Shown in pieces: positions 7,880 through 17,968 of a stretch of 64,000 nt of DNA. Position numbers and translations under genes: made by a program. The notes below the pieces were generated by a model. The model did no database searches. It was not told the origin of the DNA and saw only the letters and a program-made list of their open reading frames with translations. The number at the start of each line of letters is the position of its first letter. Within the stretch, counting starts at the first letter, position 1. Source of the stretch: Bacillus tianshenii (GTDB taxonomy: Bacteria > Bacillota > Bacilli > Bacillales > Bacillaceae_N); the NCBI GenBank assembly GCA_020524525.2, contig CP129018.1, forward strand, positions 2,112,115 through 2,176,114, given 5' to 3'.

Positions 7880-8839
7880 TTACTCTGATAAAATCTTTGT
7901 TTTGACAAGCCATGCTGCACCAATAACGCCCGCATCATTACCAAGTGTAGCAATTTCTAAGTCCGCCCCTTCACTTACACGTGGTAAGGCATACTTTTCA
8001 AACGCTTTCCGCAGGTGCTTTAATAGATTGTTGCCTGCTTTGGAAACGCCACCTCCGAGTACAATTTTTTCTGGATTAATCGCATTTGAGAGATTTGCAA
8101 GCGCTAATCCGAGGTCATGCGTCACTCGCTCAATGACCTGTATAGCTGCTGTATCTCCTTTTTCAGCTACTTCAAATACATCCTTTGCTGTTAATGTTTC
8201 AACATCTCTCAAGATACTCTTACTGTTTTGTACAGCTGCTTGACGAGCAAGCCGGACGATTCCAGTTGCAGAAGCAACAGTTTCTAAACAGCCTGTCTTT
8301 CCGCAGTTACAAGGTGCTCCATTCTCCGTTTCAACTGTAATATGACCAATTTCACCAGCCATCCCATTAATACCGTGGACAATCTCACCATTAATGATGA
8401 TGCCTCCTCCGACACCTGTGCCAAGCGTCACGCAAAGAAGCTGGTCTGAACCATCACCTGCACCTTTCCACATTTCACCAATCGCTGCTACATTCGCATC
8501 ATTGTCAATAACAGCCGGCAAACCAGTTGCTGCTTCTAACTCTTCTTTCAGCGCATATTCTCTCCAGCCAATATTAACTGCATGATAGACATAGCCTGTT
8601 GCCATTTCAATAAAAGCCGGAGCGCCCATACCGATCCCTTGCAAATACTCTTGATGTCCCCCGCAAACACTAAGCTGTTCTTTTATAGATGAGGCAATAT
8701 CAGATGTGATGTTACGGCCGCCATCCGAGGTATTAGTCGGAATATGCCATTTATGTACGAGCTCCCCATCTAGTGTGATGAATGCTAATTTTATTGATGT
8801 ACCGCCTAAGTCGATACCAACAAGCCACTTCTCACTCAT
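7880..8839 (-). CDS. glcK: Glucokinase (ROK family)
   Basis: The 319-residue protein has the phosphate-binding motif DLGGTSIK (10-17), the ROK zinc site CNCGKTGCLE and the preceding GHITVE block, plus ALANLSNAINPEKIVLGGGVS near the C terminus. It phosphorylates glucose with ATP in the cytoplasm. It overlaps yqgQ by four bases (ATGA), the gene pair conserved as yqgQ-glcK in B. subtilis. Confidence 0.92.
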   Translation of the reverse strand: MSEKWLVGIDLGGTSIKLAFITLDGELVHKWHIPTNTSDGGRNITSDIASSIKEQLSVCGGHQEYLQGIGMGAPAFIEMATGYVYHAVNIGWREYALKEELEAATGLPAVIDNDANVAAIGEMWKGAGDGSDQLLCVTLGTGVGGGIIINGEIVHGINGMAGEIGHITVETENGAPCNCGKTGCLETVASATGIVRLARQAAVQNSKSILRDVETLTAKDVFEVAEKGDTAAIQVIERVTHDLGLALANLSNAINPEKIVLGGGVSKAGNNLLKHLRKAFEKYALPRVSEGADLEIATLGNDAGVIGAAWLVKTKILSE

Positions 8840-9057
8840 TTCGCTTCATCCTTTGCCAGTTGTTTATCTCGTTCTTTTGCAATCTCTTGCCTTAATAGCA
8901 GCATCGCCATCTGATAATCTTTCGTATCCATTAATTGTGACTGAAACAGTTCACGCATCTCCTGTTCCATTAATTCTAAATCAGCTAAGCGATCGCCAAC
9001 ATATATAAACGTTCCAAAACGCTTCAAAAATTGCTGAATATCATAAATGGTTCTCAC
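8836..9057 (-). CDS. yqgQ: YqgQ (DUF910) small protein
   Basis: A 73-residue protein. The GTG at 9055-9057 is chosen because the product then begins MRTIYDIQQFLKRFG, which aligns with known YqgQ proteins of about 71 residues; AAAGGTTGGGG precedes it. The longer frame from 9078 has no ribosome site. YqgQ forms a small three-helix bundle and may bind single-stranded nucleic acid. It is translationally coupled to glcK. Confidence 0.78.
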   Translation of the reverse strand: MRTIYDIQQFLKRFGTFIYVGDRLADLELMEQEMRELFQSQLMDTKDYQMAMLLLRQEIAKERDKQLAKDEAK

Positions 9058-9127
9058 CGTAACCCCAACCTTTTTCATTCATTTTCGTGAAAATATTATA
9101 TCACACTCAACCTGTTCTTACAGAAAC

Positions 9128-9154
9128 AAAAAAGCCCCTTCAATGAGGAGCTTT
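9128..9154 (-). terminator. Terminator of the spore germination gene
   Basis: Stem AGCTCC/GGGGCT followed by a T6 run on the minus strand, directly after the gene stop. Confidence 0.7.
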
Positions 9155-9158
9155 CCGT

Positions 9159-10622
9159 TTAACGATCTGGGTCTTTTGGATCTAAAAAGCGCGGACGGCG
9201 ATTCTTAAGCGGCATTGGAGCGCGAACAAGTACATCACGCATCGCCCTATATGAAAAAGGAATAAACGGCCATAGGTATGGCGTATGAAGCGAACGCATT
9301 CTTGTTAGCATGACAATCCAAAACGTAATGCCGCCGACAAAGCCGATTACACCAAACAGTCCGGTTATAATTAATAGCATCAGCCTCATTAAACGATTAG
9401 CTAAGCTCATCTCATAGCTAGGTGTGGCAAATGTGCCGATTGCGGCGATTGCTAAATAAAGCACAACTTCATTTGAAAATAACCCAACTTCTACGGCAAC
9501 TTGACCAATCATTAATGCTGCCACAAGCCCGAGTGCTGTCGCTAATGAAGACGGCGTATGAATAGCAGCCATTCTTAGCATATCTATCCCTACTTCAATA
9601 ATAAAGAACTGTGCCAACAAGGGCACTTCTCCCATTTCGGTCGGTCCGATATATTTAAAGCTCTTCGGAAGTAGTTGAGGCTCAACTGCAAATAAATACC
9701 ATAACGGCAAGACAAACAGCGAAATCATTACCGCAAAGATTCGCACTAACCGCAAATAAGCTCCAACAAATGGTTTTTGCCGATACTCTTCGGCGTGCTG
9801 TAGATGGTGCCAAAATGTTGTTGGGGTAATTAACACGCTTGGTGAACCATCAACCATAATAATGACATGCCCTTCATAAAGATGTGAGGCTGCTGTGTCT
9901 GGACGTTCGGTATACCTGACAAGCGGATACGGGTTCCAGTGGTGGCCAAACAGAAATTCTTCCACTGTTTTTTCACCCATCGGCAAACCATCAGTATCGA
10001 TCTTTTTCAAAGAATCTTTAATATGCTTCACAAGCTCTGGGTCGGCTACATCTTCTAAGTAACTAACACAAATATCTGTTTTCGAACGCCGTCCAATTTG
10101 CATATATTCCATTCGTAATGAACGGTCACGAATACGTCGTCTAGTTAGTGCTGTATTAAAGACGATCGTTTCTACAAAACCATCACGCGCTCCGCGAACT
10201 ACCCGCTCCGTATCAGGCTCAGACGGTCCACGGACAGGATATGTACGCGCATCGATAAGAATAACATGCTCAAGCCCATCAACGACAAGTGCTGTCGGTC
10301 CTGCAAGCACACCATCGACGACCTTTTCCAAATCCTTCACTTTTTCAACTTCCACATAGGAGAGATGGGTTTTTAAGAGACTGTCCAATGGGTCTGGCTC
10401 TAATTCATGCGGCTGAAGCCGTGATAACAGCTTCATTAAATAATGAAGAATGTCATCTTTTGCAAAACCATCCACAAGGAACATAGCCATCTTTCGACCT
10501 GCATATTCTAAGTCAAGGTAAATGACATCAAAGCTTTTATCGACTCCAAGGCGTTCTTTTAAATAGTCAACATTTTCTTCTATCTTTTTATTCACAGGAA
10601 CTTCCTTTGTATTTCGAGTCAT
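9159..10622 (-). CDS. Spore germination protein, GerA/SpoVAF family
   Basis: The 487-residue protein has a hydrophilic N-terminal half containing the family blocks EFLFGHHWNPYPLVRYTERPD and HVIIMVDGSPSVLITP, then about five membrane helices and a basic tail (PLKNRRPRFLDPK). This is the GerAA/SpoVAF architecture of the spore inner membrane. The sequence is closest in feel to SpoVAF, yet no spoVA genes are nearby. The start at 10622 follows AGGAGGT; the upstream frame from 10655 has none. SpoVAF is linked to the SpoVA dipicolinate channel and germinosome assembly. Confidence 0.85.
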   Translation of the reverse strand: MTRNTKEVPVNKKIEENVDYLKERLGVDKSFDVIYLDLEYAGRKMAMFLVDGFAKDDILHYLMKLLSRLQPHELEPDPLDSLLKTHLSYVEVEKVKDLEKVVDGVLAGPTALVVDGLEHVILIDARTYPVRGPSEPDTERVVRGARDGFVETIVFNTALTRRRIRDRSLRMEYMQIGRRSKTDICVSYLEDVADPELVKHIKDSLKKIDTDGLPMGEKTVEEFLFGHHWNPYPLVRYTERPDTAASHLYEGHVIIMVDGSPSVLITPTTFWHHLQHAEEYRQKPFVGAYLRLVRIFAVMISLFVLPLWYLFAVEPQLLPKSFKYIGPTEMGEVPLLAQFFIIEVGIDMLRMAAIHTPSSLATALGLVAALMIGQVAVEVGLFSNEVVLYLAIAAIGTFATPSYEMSLANRLMRLMLLIITGLFGVIGFVGGITFWIVMLTRMRSLHTPYLWPFIPFSYRAMRDVLVRAPMPLKNRRPRFLDPKDPDR

Positions 10623-10742
10623 AGGGCACCTCCTGACAATCCTAATTTCCATCATGTACCACTTAGAGAAATTTCATACTCATAAGCTGTTTATTGGCGA
10701 CATAGAGTGAAATAACAGGATTGTCCAAAAGAGGTGGAAAGA

Positions 10743-11609
10743 GTGAAGAAGCGGCGTCTCCTTTTAGTGATTGCTGCAAGTTTAGCAGCAGCTTTCTTTA
10801 TCTATTTTTATACATCAACTCCACAGGTTAAAGAAACGATTACTTTTTTTCCGCTCGATAAGACAGCATCATTTACTACAGCAGAAACAAAGCTTTCCTT
10901 ATTGGATGAGAAGGATAATGATGAATATGTTGTGAAGTGGACGATTGATTCGGAATCCAATAAGAAGGCTTATCTTCGCCAAGACATTGGACTTGTTTAT
11001 TCGGACGGCATTTTAATTGATACAATGGGGAAATGGGTTGAAGATACGACCACTCTACACCAAAAAAAGAAAATAAAAGGTGAAGACAGCAGTCATTTAA
11101 GTGCTATTTCTCTACACCATGCAGAAATTCATTATCCAGATGACGTTATAAAGAGCCAACAGGTCATGAGCAGTGACCAAATCTATGTCATTGATTCACC
11201 TCTACACCCGCTTGAGTCATTTAAGCAAGCAAAAACACCGGAAGAAAAGGAATGGAAAGCAACCTTAGACCGTGCAACAGAACAAGCATTAAAATACAGC
11301 TGGACACGTTTAATTGACTATTACAACATTCCCGTTAAAAAATATAAGCTCATTCCACTGACAAGCTTACCTGCATACAGTGAAAAGCCGTTACCAGGTA
11401 AAACAGAAGAAGAATCTGCACGGATTCTCGGCCAGCTCTGGGAAGGACTTTACAAAAACTACTATCTCGGTATCAAAAAAGAGGATGGCACCACCGTTAG
11501 TCCGCTCGGAAGCACCATCCCACTTATTTTATTTGGTGATACACATTTAATTGTCTTAATTGAAGATACAAACGGCAACCCAACGCAGCTGATTCAATAC
11601 TTCTCATGA
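10743..11609 (+). CDS. Membrane-anchored hypothetical protein
   Basis: A 288-residue protein with basic start MKKRRL, one N-terminal membrane anchor (about 5-22) and an extracytoplasmic domain. The GTG at 10743 follows GAGGTGG by five bases, better than the GTG at 10734. I recognise no family. The C-terminal half (about 175-288) is compact and conserved-looking (SWTRLIDYYNIPVKKYKLIPLTSLP). It is divergent from the spore germination gene, and its stop overlaps the 3' end of gluP by six bases, so the two convergent genes share no terminator. Confidence 0.65.
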   Translation: MKKRRLLLVIAASLAAAFFIYFYTSTPQVKETITFFPLDKTASFTTAETKLSLLDEKDNDEYVVKWTIDSESNKKAYLRQDIGLVYSDGILIDTMGKWVEDTTTLHQKKKIKGEDSSHLSAISLHHAEIHYPDDVIKSQQVMSSDQIYVIDSPLHPLESFKQAKTPEEKEWKATLDRATEQALKYSWTRLIDYYNIPVKKYKLIPLTSLPAYSEKPLPGKTEEESARILGQLWEGLYKNYYLGIKKEDGTTVSPLGSTIPLILFGDTHLIVLIEDTNGNPTQLIQYFS

Positions 11610-13121
11610 GGATTGCAGCTGGTTCATTAGCTCTTGATATTTCTGTTCATCTGGCGCAAGCTTAACTGCTTTTTGCGCCATTTCTTTTGCTTTGGCAAGG
11701 TCATTCTCTTCTGCGTACAACAACGCAAGATTATAATAAGCTTCATGGAAATTCGACTTTTTCTCGATAACTTGATGTAAATGCTGTTTAGCGTCATCAT
11801 ATTTGTTCAGCTTAATTTCTGCAAATGAACGTAGGAAGAGAATTTCTGCTGGAGTGTCCTCGTTTTCTTCCATGTAATGAACAAGCTCCTCATAGGCTTG
11901 CTCATAATCCCCCTCTTGCAGCATCTGTTGTGCAGTTTGTCCCGTCACAAGCGGATCAGTGGCACCAACTGGATTCGTCATCCCATACCAAACAAACCCC
12001 ACTCCTAACGCCGAAAGCAGCACAACTGCCAGGCTCGAGCGACCAGCTTTGCGAACATTAGGCAGTGATACAACCGCAGATGCAAGAAAGCCTCCGACAA
12101 GGCCACCGATATGTGCACTGTTATCAATCATCGGCACTGTAAAACCAAATACTAAGTTAATCCCTAGGACGAAGATGACGTTCATTCCCATTGTCCGGAA
12201 AAACAAGTTAGGATGGACGACACCAAAATATAACAGGGCACCAAAACAACCGAAAATTGCTCCAGAGGCCCCCGCTGATAATTCAGCTTGAAGCGCAAAA
12301 CTAACTACCCCGCCAGCAACTGCTGCAATAAAATAGATAAATAAAAACCGAACACTGCCATAAATTCTCTCAACAGCTGTCCCGAGATAAAATAACGCAA
12401 GCGTATTCATAAATAAATGAAAAAAGCCGATATGCAAGAACATTGGCGTAATAAGACGCCACCATTCTCCCTCAAGAATTTTCGGATTATATTTTGCTCC
12501 GTACTGAATTAATGTTGCAGGGTTCGTGCTTCCTCCAGAAAACTCCAAGAGTCCAAACATAAGCAAGTTAATCGCAATAAGCAGATACGTTATAATTGGT
12601 TTACCATGTGTAAACATCTGCCGTGCTTGCCGGTGCTGACTTTCTTGCTTACGTACTAATGAATCACGAATCATTAATACCGTGTTCTCATCCCCCATAT
12701 ACCAAGAACTCATATTGTCTGGCTGGGTAAGTTCTAATTTTTGAAAAATATAAGCAATGCGTTCTTCACGATTTTCATGTTCGATAAGAATATTTGTTAA
12801 ATTAGATTCATTAAAGACATGCTCATAGCTATCAACAGGTGGATAAGAGCTCACATAGACATTCAGCAGTTTTACTTTTCTGCCAATTTGACTTCCTTTC
12901 ACCCGCTTCATTTGTTGACTTGCCAGTTCAACGTCACGGCTTAACCAATTCGCCCAATCTAAGTCAATGCGCCGTAAGCGGACGATTGCCCCATTAATAT
13001 TACGCGGAGATTCAAGCCACACTTCTCCAGCTTGATCGATCTGTAAAATATGAAAATTATGCTTGGCAACAAGCTCATAAACAAGATTCCAATAGAGAAG
13101 ATTCTGTTCCATCACAAGCAT
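11604..13121 (-). CDS. gluP: Rhomboid intramembrane serine protease GluP (YqgP) with C-terminal TPRs
   Basis: The 505-residue protein has a soluble N-terminal domain (1-170), a seven-helix rhomboid core and TPR repeats (about 395-500). The catalytic dyad is S286 in GASGAIFG and H337 in AHIGG; H235 and N239 of HLFMNTLALF form the oxyanion region. B. subtilis YqgP (507 residues) cleaves membrane substrates, including the magnesium transporter MgtE together with FtsH under manganese stress. Start ATG at 13121, nine bases after GGTG. Confidence 0.9.
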   Translation of the reverse strand: MLVMEQNLLYWNLVYELVAKHNFHILQIDQAGEVWLESPRNINGAIVRLRRIDLDWANWLSRDVELASQQMKRVKGSQIGRKVKLLNVYVSSYPPVDSYEHVFNESNLTNILIEHENREERIAYIFQKLELTQPDNMSSWYMGDENTVLMIRDSLVRKQESQHRQARQMFTHGKPIITYLLIAINLLMFGLLEFSGGSTNPATLIQYGAKYNPKILEGEWWRLITPMFLHIGFFHLFMNTLALFYLGTAVERIYGSVRFLFIYFIAAVAGGVVSFALQAELSAGASGAIFGCFGALLYFGVVHPNLFFRTMGMNVIFVLGINLVFGFTVPMIDNSAHIGGLVGGFLASAVVSLPNVRKAGRSSLAVVLLSALGVGFVWYGMTNPVGATDPLVTGQTAQQMLQEGDYEQAYEELVHYMEENEDTPAEILFLRSFAEIKLNKYDDAKQHLHQVIEKKSNFHEAYYNLALLYAEENDLAKAKEMAQKAVKLAPDEQKYQELMNQLQSS

Positions 13122-13130
13122 TTATATCGT

Positions 13131-13865
13131 TCACCACTTTCGGTGTAGGATCACATTCATGGCTTCTTTTATTGTCTCACAAACAGCAAGCGGAAGCGAA
13201 GAAGAAGGCTTCATTTCTTTTCTCGTATTCACATAAAGTGCCTCCCAACCAGCATTCAATGCCCCTAACACATCTAAATCCCATGAATCTCCTACATATA
13301 GCTTCCGATCCTGCTGCGCTTTAAGCTCCCGCTCCGCATACTGAAAGATTGATGGCTCAGGCTTTGCCGCTGCTACTTCATCTGATATAAAAATGTCACT
13401 CTCTGAAAACCATCGCTGTAGACCGAGGCGCGAGATTTTTTCCCGCTGTGTTTCTTTTTTTCCATTGCTAATAATGCCTAACTTGATTTCATTCTCTCTT
13501 AACTCTGAGAGAAGCAGATCAACACCAGGATAAAGCGTTACGTAATGAACAACAAGTTCGTAAAAATGGGCTTGAAAACGATCGGCACTCTCTATTGAAA
13601 TATGAACATCAAACTTTTTTAAGGAATCAATTAAACGTCGACGTTGATATTCCTTCTTCGAAAACGTTTCATCTTCCACCTTATGCCAATAACCATCACA
13701 CAATGACTTATAAACCGGAAACCACTCAGAAGGTGACGGTAGCTTTTCACATTGCCATTCTTTTTCCGCAAACTCATTGAAGCAGGCGATCATCCCATCT
13801 TCAAAGGCTTGCTCGTAATCACATAACGTATTATCTAAATCAAAACAGATACATTTCCAATCCAT
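13131..13865 (-). CDS. HAD-superfamily hydrolase
   Basis: A 244-residue protein with HAD motif I FDLDNTL (D9, D11), motif II IISNG, a lysine in KPEPSIF and motif IV YVGDSWDLDVLGA. A helical C1 cap is inserted after motif I. It resembles the YjjG/YfnB group of nucleotide or small-phosphate phosphatases; the substrate is unknown. Start at 13865 after GGGAG; the frame to 13934 has no ribosome site. It lies 9 bp from the gluP start. Confidence 0.8.
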   Translation of the reverse strand: MDWKCICFDLDNTLCDYEQAFEDGMIACFNEFAEKEWQCEKLPSPSEWFPVYKSLCDGYWHKVEDETFSKKEYQRRRLIDSLKKFDVHISIESADRFQAHFYELVVHYVTLYPGVDLLLSELRENEIKLGIISNGKKETQREKISRLGLQRWFSESDIFISDEVAAAKPEPSIFQYAERELKAQQDRKLYVGDSWDLDVLGALNAGWEALYVNTRKEMKPSSSLPLAVCETIKEAMNVILHRKW

Positions 13866-13955
13866 CTCCCCGACTCCCTTTGCTTCATTTTCTAGTAGTA
13901 TAACAAAGGAAAAAGACGTGTTGATAGTCAACAACGTCTCTTATGTGACAAATTG

Positions 13956-14147
13956 TTAATATTTAAAAGCTTGTTTAATAAACATCCCTCGCATAAACGG
14001 CATTCTCATAAAGGACGATACGGCGAAGCGACGAAGTGGCGGAAAGCGTAAAATAACATTTAAAAGAACGTAGCGGACTTGAAAAAGAAACAGCACCATT
14101 AAGATCATACCTATTAATTGAAATAAGGAATTGTTATTGTTTCTCAT
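13956..14147 (-). CDS. Small membrane protein, YqgO-like by position
   Basis: A 63-residue protein with one strong membrane helix (about 9-27) and a basic, Met/Phe-rich amphipathic tail. AAGGAGGGA precedes the ATG. It lies where B. subtilis has the small gene yqgO (between yqgN and yqgP), but the homology is not verified. Function unknown. Confidence 0.6.
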   Translation of the reverse strand: MRNNNNSLFQLIGMILMVLFLFQVRYVLLNVILRFPPLRRFAVSSFMRMPFMRGMFIKQAFKY

Positions 14148-14226
14148 GTCGATTCCCTCCTTACTCTTACTGTGAGTTTTTTAGTGGGATTTTATCCAAT
14201 TTGATATGTAGAATATTTTTCCTAAC

Positions 14227-14262
14227 GAAAAAGCCGAACAGTCATCACTGTTCGGCTTTCTT
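14227..14262 (-). terminator. Terminator of nhaC-type gene
   Basis: Stem AAGCCGAACAGT/ACTGTTCGGCTT; it overlaps the last codons of the antiporter gene, with T residues on both sides. Confidence 0.8.
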
Positions 14263-15624
14263 CGCAATTCCTATATTCAAATAACCCAACAAAATTGCAA
14301 AAATGGGTGAAAAATATAGGAAAAAAGCATATGGAAGGTAATCAACAACAGGAACCTCTAGTGTTGTTGCAAAGAATGCACCACTAACCCCCCAAGGAAT
14401 AAGTGGGTTAATTAACGTGCCTGCATCTTCTAATGTCCGTGAAAGATTTTTTTGATGCAGTGAGAACTTTTCATATAATGGTGGAAAGGTTTGACCTGGA
14501 AGCAAAATTGATAAGTATTGCTCCCCTGTCAGCAAATTCACGCCCATGGACGAAACAACTGTTGCTGTTATCACGCCACCTTGACGCTTAATAATAGATG
14601 TTAATCCTTCAATTAATACTCCAAGCATGCCAAGCTGTTGGATTAAGCCGCCAAGTGCAAGCGCAATAAATACGAGTGAAATTGACCACATCATTGACTG
14701 TAAGCCACCACGATTGACAATTCCATCTACAATCTCGTTGCCGCTTTCAAGCTTAAACCCATCCTGTAATACATTTACCCAGCCTGCAATTGTAACTCCA
14801 CTTTGGGTTAAATGAGCAATCAGAACGCCTGAGCCAATTCCAACGATTAGAGTAGGAATCGTTGGAAACCGTCTAAATGCCAGCACCATAACGAGAAGGG
14901 GTGATAAAAGCGTTACCCATGTTATGTTAAATTCCTGGCTTAACACAGCTTGTGCTTGTGCAATTTTCTCCCATTCAACGGTACTTCCTCCGCCTTCACG
15001 CAGAACTAAAAATAAAATAATCGTAACGATAAAGCTCGGTACAGTCGTCCAGACTAAATGGCGAATGTGGGTGAACAAATCAACACCGACAACCCCTGGC
15101 GCGAAATTCGTCGTATCAGACAGGGGCGACATTTTATCCCCGAAACAAGACCCAGAAATAATCGCTCCTGCTGCAAGAGCTGGGTGGATACCAAGTCCTG
15201 AAGCAAGGCCCATTAGCGCTACGCCAACCGTACCAATTGTCGTAAATGAGCTTCCAGTGAAAGTCGACACAAGCACCGTCACAAACAAAGCACTTAATGT
15301 AAACCACTCTGGACTTACCCACGTAAAACCAATATGTAAAAGAGTTGGTACTGTTCCGCTTTGCATCCAAATCGCAATGACCATTCCAATCAAACCGAGA
15401 ATGAGAATTGGCTTAATCCCAGCGGACACCCCAGATGTAAACCCTTTCTCAATTTCATTCCAAGAAAAACCTTTCAGCTTAGCGGCAACCGCCAAAAACA
15501 CCAGTGTAATCAACAGTGGAATATGCGGTTGTGTCTTCAAATAAAAAATTCCAAAAAAGATAATTAACAATAAACAAAGAAATAAAAAGATGGTTGTTTT
15601 AAGTGAAAATTTATTCCTCATCAT
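14245..15624 (-). CDS. NhaC-family Na+/H+ antiporter
   Basis: A 459-residue protein with about 12 membrane helices. The family block SGSCFGDKMSPLSDTTNFAPG in the middle and NPLIPWGVSGAFFATTL near the end are typical of NhaC antiporters (some relatives exchange malate/lactate). It would extrude sodium or take up protons. Two in-frame ATGs (15624, 15621) follow GGGGGAT; the second has the better spacing. Monocistronic. Confidence 0.85.
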   Translation of the reverse strand: MMRNKFSLKTTIFLFLCLLLIIFFGIFYLKTQPHIPLLITLVFLAVAAKLKGFSWNEIEKGFTSGVSAGIKPILILGLIGMVIAIWMQSGTVPTLLHIGFTWVSPEWFTLSALFVTVLVSTFTGSSFTTIGTVGVALMGLASGLGIHPALAAGAIISGSCFGDKMSPLSDTTNFAPGVVGVDLFTHIRHLVWTTVPSFIVTIILFLVLREGGGSTVEWEKIAQAQAVLSQEFNITWVTLLSPLLVMVLAFRRFPTIPTLIVGIGSGVLIAHLTQSGVTIAGWVNVLQDGFKLESGNEIVDGIVNRGGLQSMMWSISLVFIALALGGLIQQLGMLGVLIEGLTSIIKRQGGVITATVVSSMGVNLLTGEQYLSILLPGQTFPPLYEKFSLHQKNLSRTLEDAGTLINPLIPWGVSGAFFATTLEVPVVDYLPYAFFLYFSPIFAILLGYLNIGIAKKAEQ

Positions 15625-15755
15625 TATCCCCCGAGTCTTTCCTGCTTCGACGCTTTTTCCCTTTTACGCTTTCATGCAGTTAAGTATTTCACGATAACAA
15701 TATTATAAGGTACTTAAAAAAAAGTCAATTTTATTAATTTTTCAGAATAATAAGA

Positions 15756-15978
15756 AAAGCGAAGGTGGCTTGAACAGGGGCGACAAGCATAAGGCTGAAT
15801 GCGGAGGGGACGGCTCTTTGTCCCCATAGCAGTCTGACTTATGACCTCGAGCCCCTAGCCACCGCAGCTAGATCAAAGGAACGCTGGCTAAGAAACGTCA
15901 CATCCTGTGACAACGCCTGCACTAGCACGTCCTGTGCGTCGAAAGCGAAGGTGGCTTGATCAGGGGCGACAAGCATAA
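15756..15978. repeat. REP-like extragenic palindromic element with terminal direct repeats
   Basis: A 37-bp sequence starting AAAGCGAAGGTGGCTTGA occurs at 15756-15792 and again at 15942-15978 with one mismatch. A partial inverted copy (15839-15864, TTATG..GCCCCTAGCCACC) faces the first. Between them lie small hairpins: GGGGAC/GTCCCC, GTCACA/TGTGAC and GCAC/GTGC. This fits a dispersed, non-coding repeat of the REP/BIME or MITE kind; genome copy number cannot be seen here. Confidence 0.65.
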
Positions 15979-16001
15979 CGAATTCAAAACGAAACAAACT
16001 A

Positions 16002-16031
16002 AAAGAGCTGCCTCCACTGAGACAACTCTTT
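16002..16031 (-). terminator. Terminator of ldh
   Basis: A 13-bp stem with wobble pairs (AAAGAGTTGTCTC on the minus strand) ending in CTCTTTTAG, 10 bp after the ldh stop. Confidence 0.65.
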
Positions 16032-16040
16032 ACATCTATC

Positions 16041-17039
<999 letters not shown>

Positions 17040-17063
17040 TTATTTCACAAACTTTAAAAGCGA

Positions 17064-17077
17064 TGTAAGCGTTTCGT
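17064..17077. promoter_or_regulatory. cre-like site upstream of ldh
   Basis: TGTAAGCGTTTCGT agrees with the CcpA consensus TGWAARCGYTWNCW at 13 of 14 positions, 76 bp upstream of the ldh start. It may place ldh under carbon control, as in other bacilli. Single degenerate matches occur by chance. Confidence 0.35.
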
Positions 17078-17176
17078 TCTTTTCGAAATTGTGACAACTT
17101 AACTAAAGCTATAAAACAGGTTTATTTATCCATATTTTATAAGGGTTTTACATAAGAACACATTACTTATTTTTCA

Positions 17177-17968
17177 TTAAAACAGACCAAAACCATTTAA
17201 AATAAAGATGAGAAGTGCAACTATGAAGCTCGAAAAAAAGTTAACCATTTCATTATTCATGAAACGAAAGCCGCCTTTTCGACTGGTAGGCTCTGCACAA
17301 TGAACCTTCTTCTCTGTCTCTGCTCCACAAACTTCACACACATAATAAACTTGGATTGAGGCACCAAGTATTGTATCTACCACACTTCCCGAAAAGCCGA
17401 GTAAACAAACGATAAAAATTATTGTTAGGCTTAATGATGGGTACAAAAATGCAGCCGTTATAGCGATAAAAAACGCTCCAGCAAAAGAAGCCGCAAAACC
17501 AAGAAGTGACACAGCCCCTGATGTTCCTGATTCAACCTTCTTCATTCGCAATAAATGAAAAGGCTTGCGTTTACTAAGCACACCAATTTCAGAAGCCCAT
17601 GTATCGGCATTCGCCGCTGCTAATGCTGTTGTAAATGCTACAAAAAAAATTTCTCCCTCAAAATAGGCTCCTAGTACTGCTGCCAACGCTGCTGCTCCTC
17701 CATTTGCAAACACTTGGGTCCAATCGCGACGTTCTGATTTCGCATTTTTATCTTGTGACTTCTTTTTTAGTTCGCGTTTATAAACACTCCAAAAGCTCGA
17801 AGAACCGAAAAATGCACCTAATAAGAACAACCCTGTATAAGAATAACTCATGTAAATAGAACCACCGATTATACTTGCAGCAATTGCACCTGAGCCCGTC
17901 AACAAGCGGAGCCGCCAGCCTAGAATCGAAACGATGAAGATAAACGCGTAGCCAATGAGAGTGGTCAT
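17177..17968 (-). CDS. DUF92 (TIGR00297) integral membrane protein
   Basis: A 263-residue protein with about six membrane helices and the DUF92 signature blocks ANADTWASEIGVLSKRKPF, GTSGAVSLLG and GSVVDTILGASIQ, plus a Cys pair CEVCGAE and a downstream HCAEPT. Relatives include eukaryotic TMEM19 and plant phytyl-phosphate kinase VTE6; the bacterial function is undefined. The ATG at 17968 overlaps the yqgN stop (ATGA), so the two are coupled. Confidence 0.82.
   Translation of the reverse strand: MTTLIGYAFIFIVSILGWRLRLLTGSGAIAASIIGGSIYMSYSYTGLFLLGAFFGSSSFWSVYKRELKKKSQDKNAKSERRDWTQVFANGGAAALAAVLGAYFEGEIFFVAFTTALAAANADTWASEIGVLSKRKPFHLLRMKKVESGTSGAVSLLGFAASFAGAFFIAITAAFLYPSLSLTIIFIVCLLGFSGSVVDTILGASIQVYYVCEVCGAETEKKVHCAEPTSRKGGFRFMNNEMVNFFSSFIVALLIFILNGFGLF

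Larger units (their letters stand above)
15625..16040. other. Intergenic region with a structured repeat
   Basis: This 416-bp gap holds the repeat element described at 15756-15978 and the ldh terminator at 16002-16031. Its base composition (GC-rich blocks) differs from neighbouring intergenic DNA. No ORF with a ribosome site was found. Confidence 0.7.

Noticed and set aside
15756-15978. CRISPR-like direct repeats
   Set aside because: Only two copies 186 bp apart, with an inverted partial copy between; no regular spacers and no cas genes.
17041-17100. Rex operator upstream of ldh
   Set aside because: TTCACAA and TTGTGAC half sites are present but more than 40 bp apart and do not form the TTGTGAA-N-TTCACAA palindrome.
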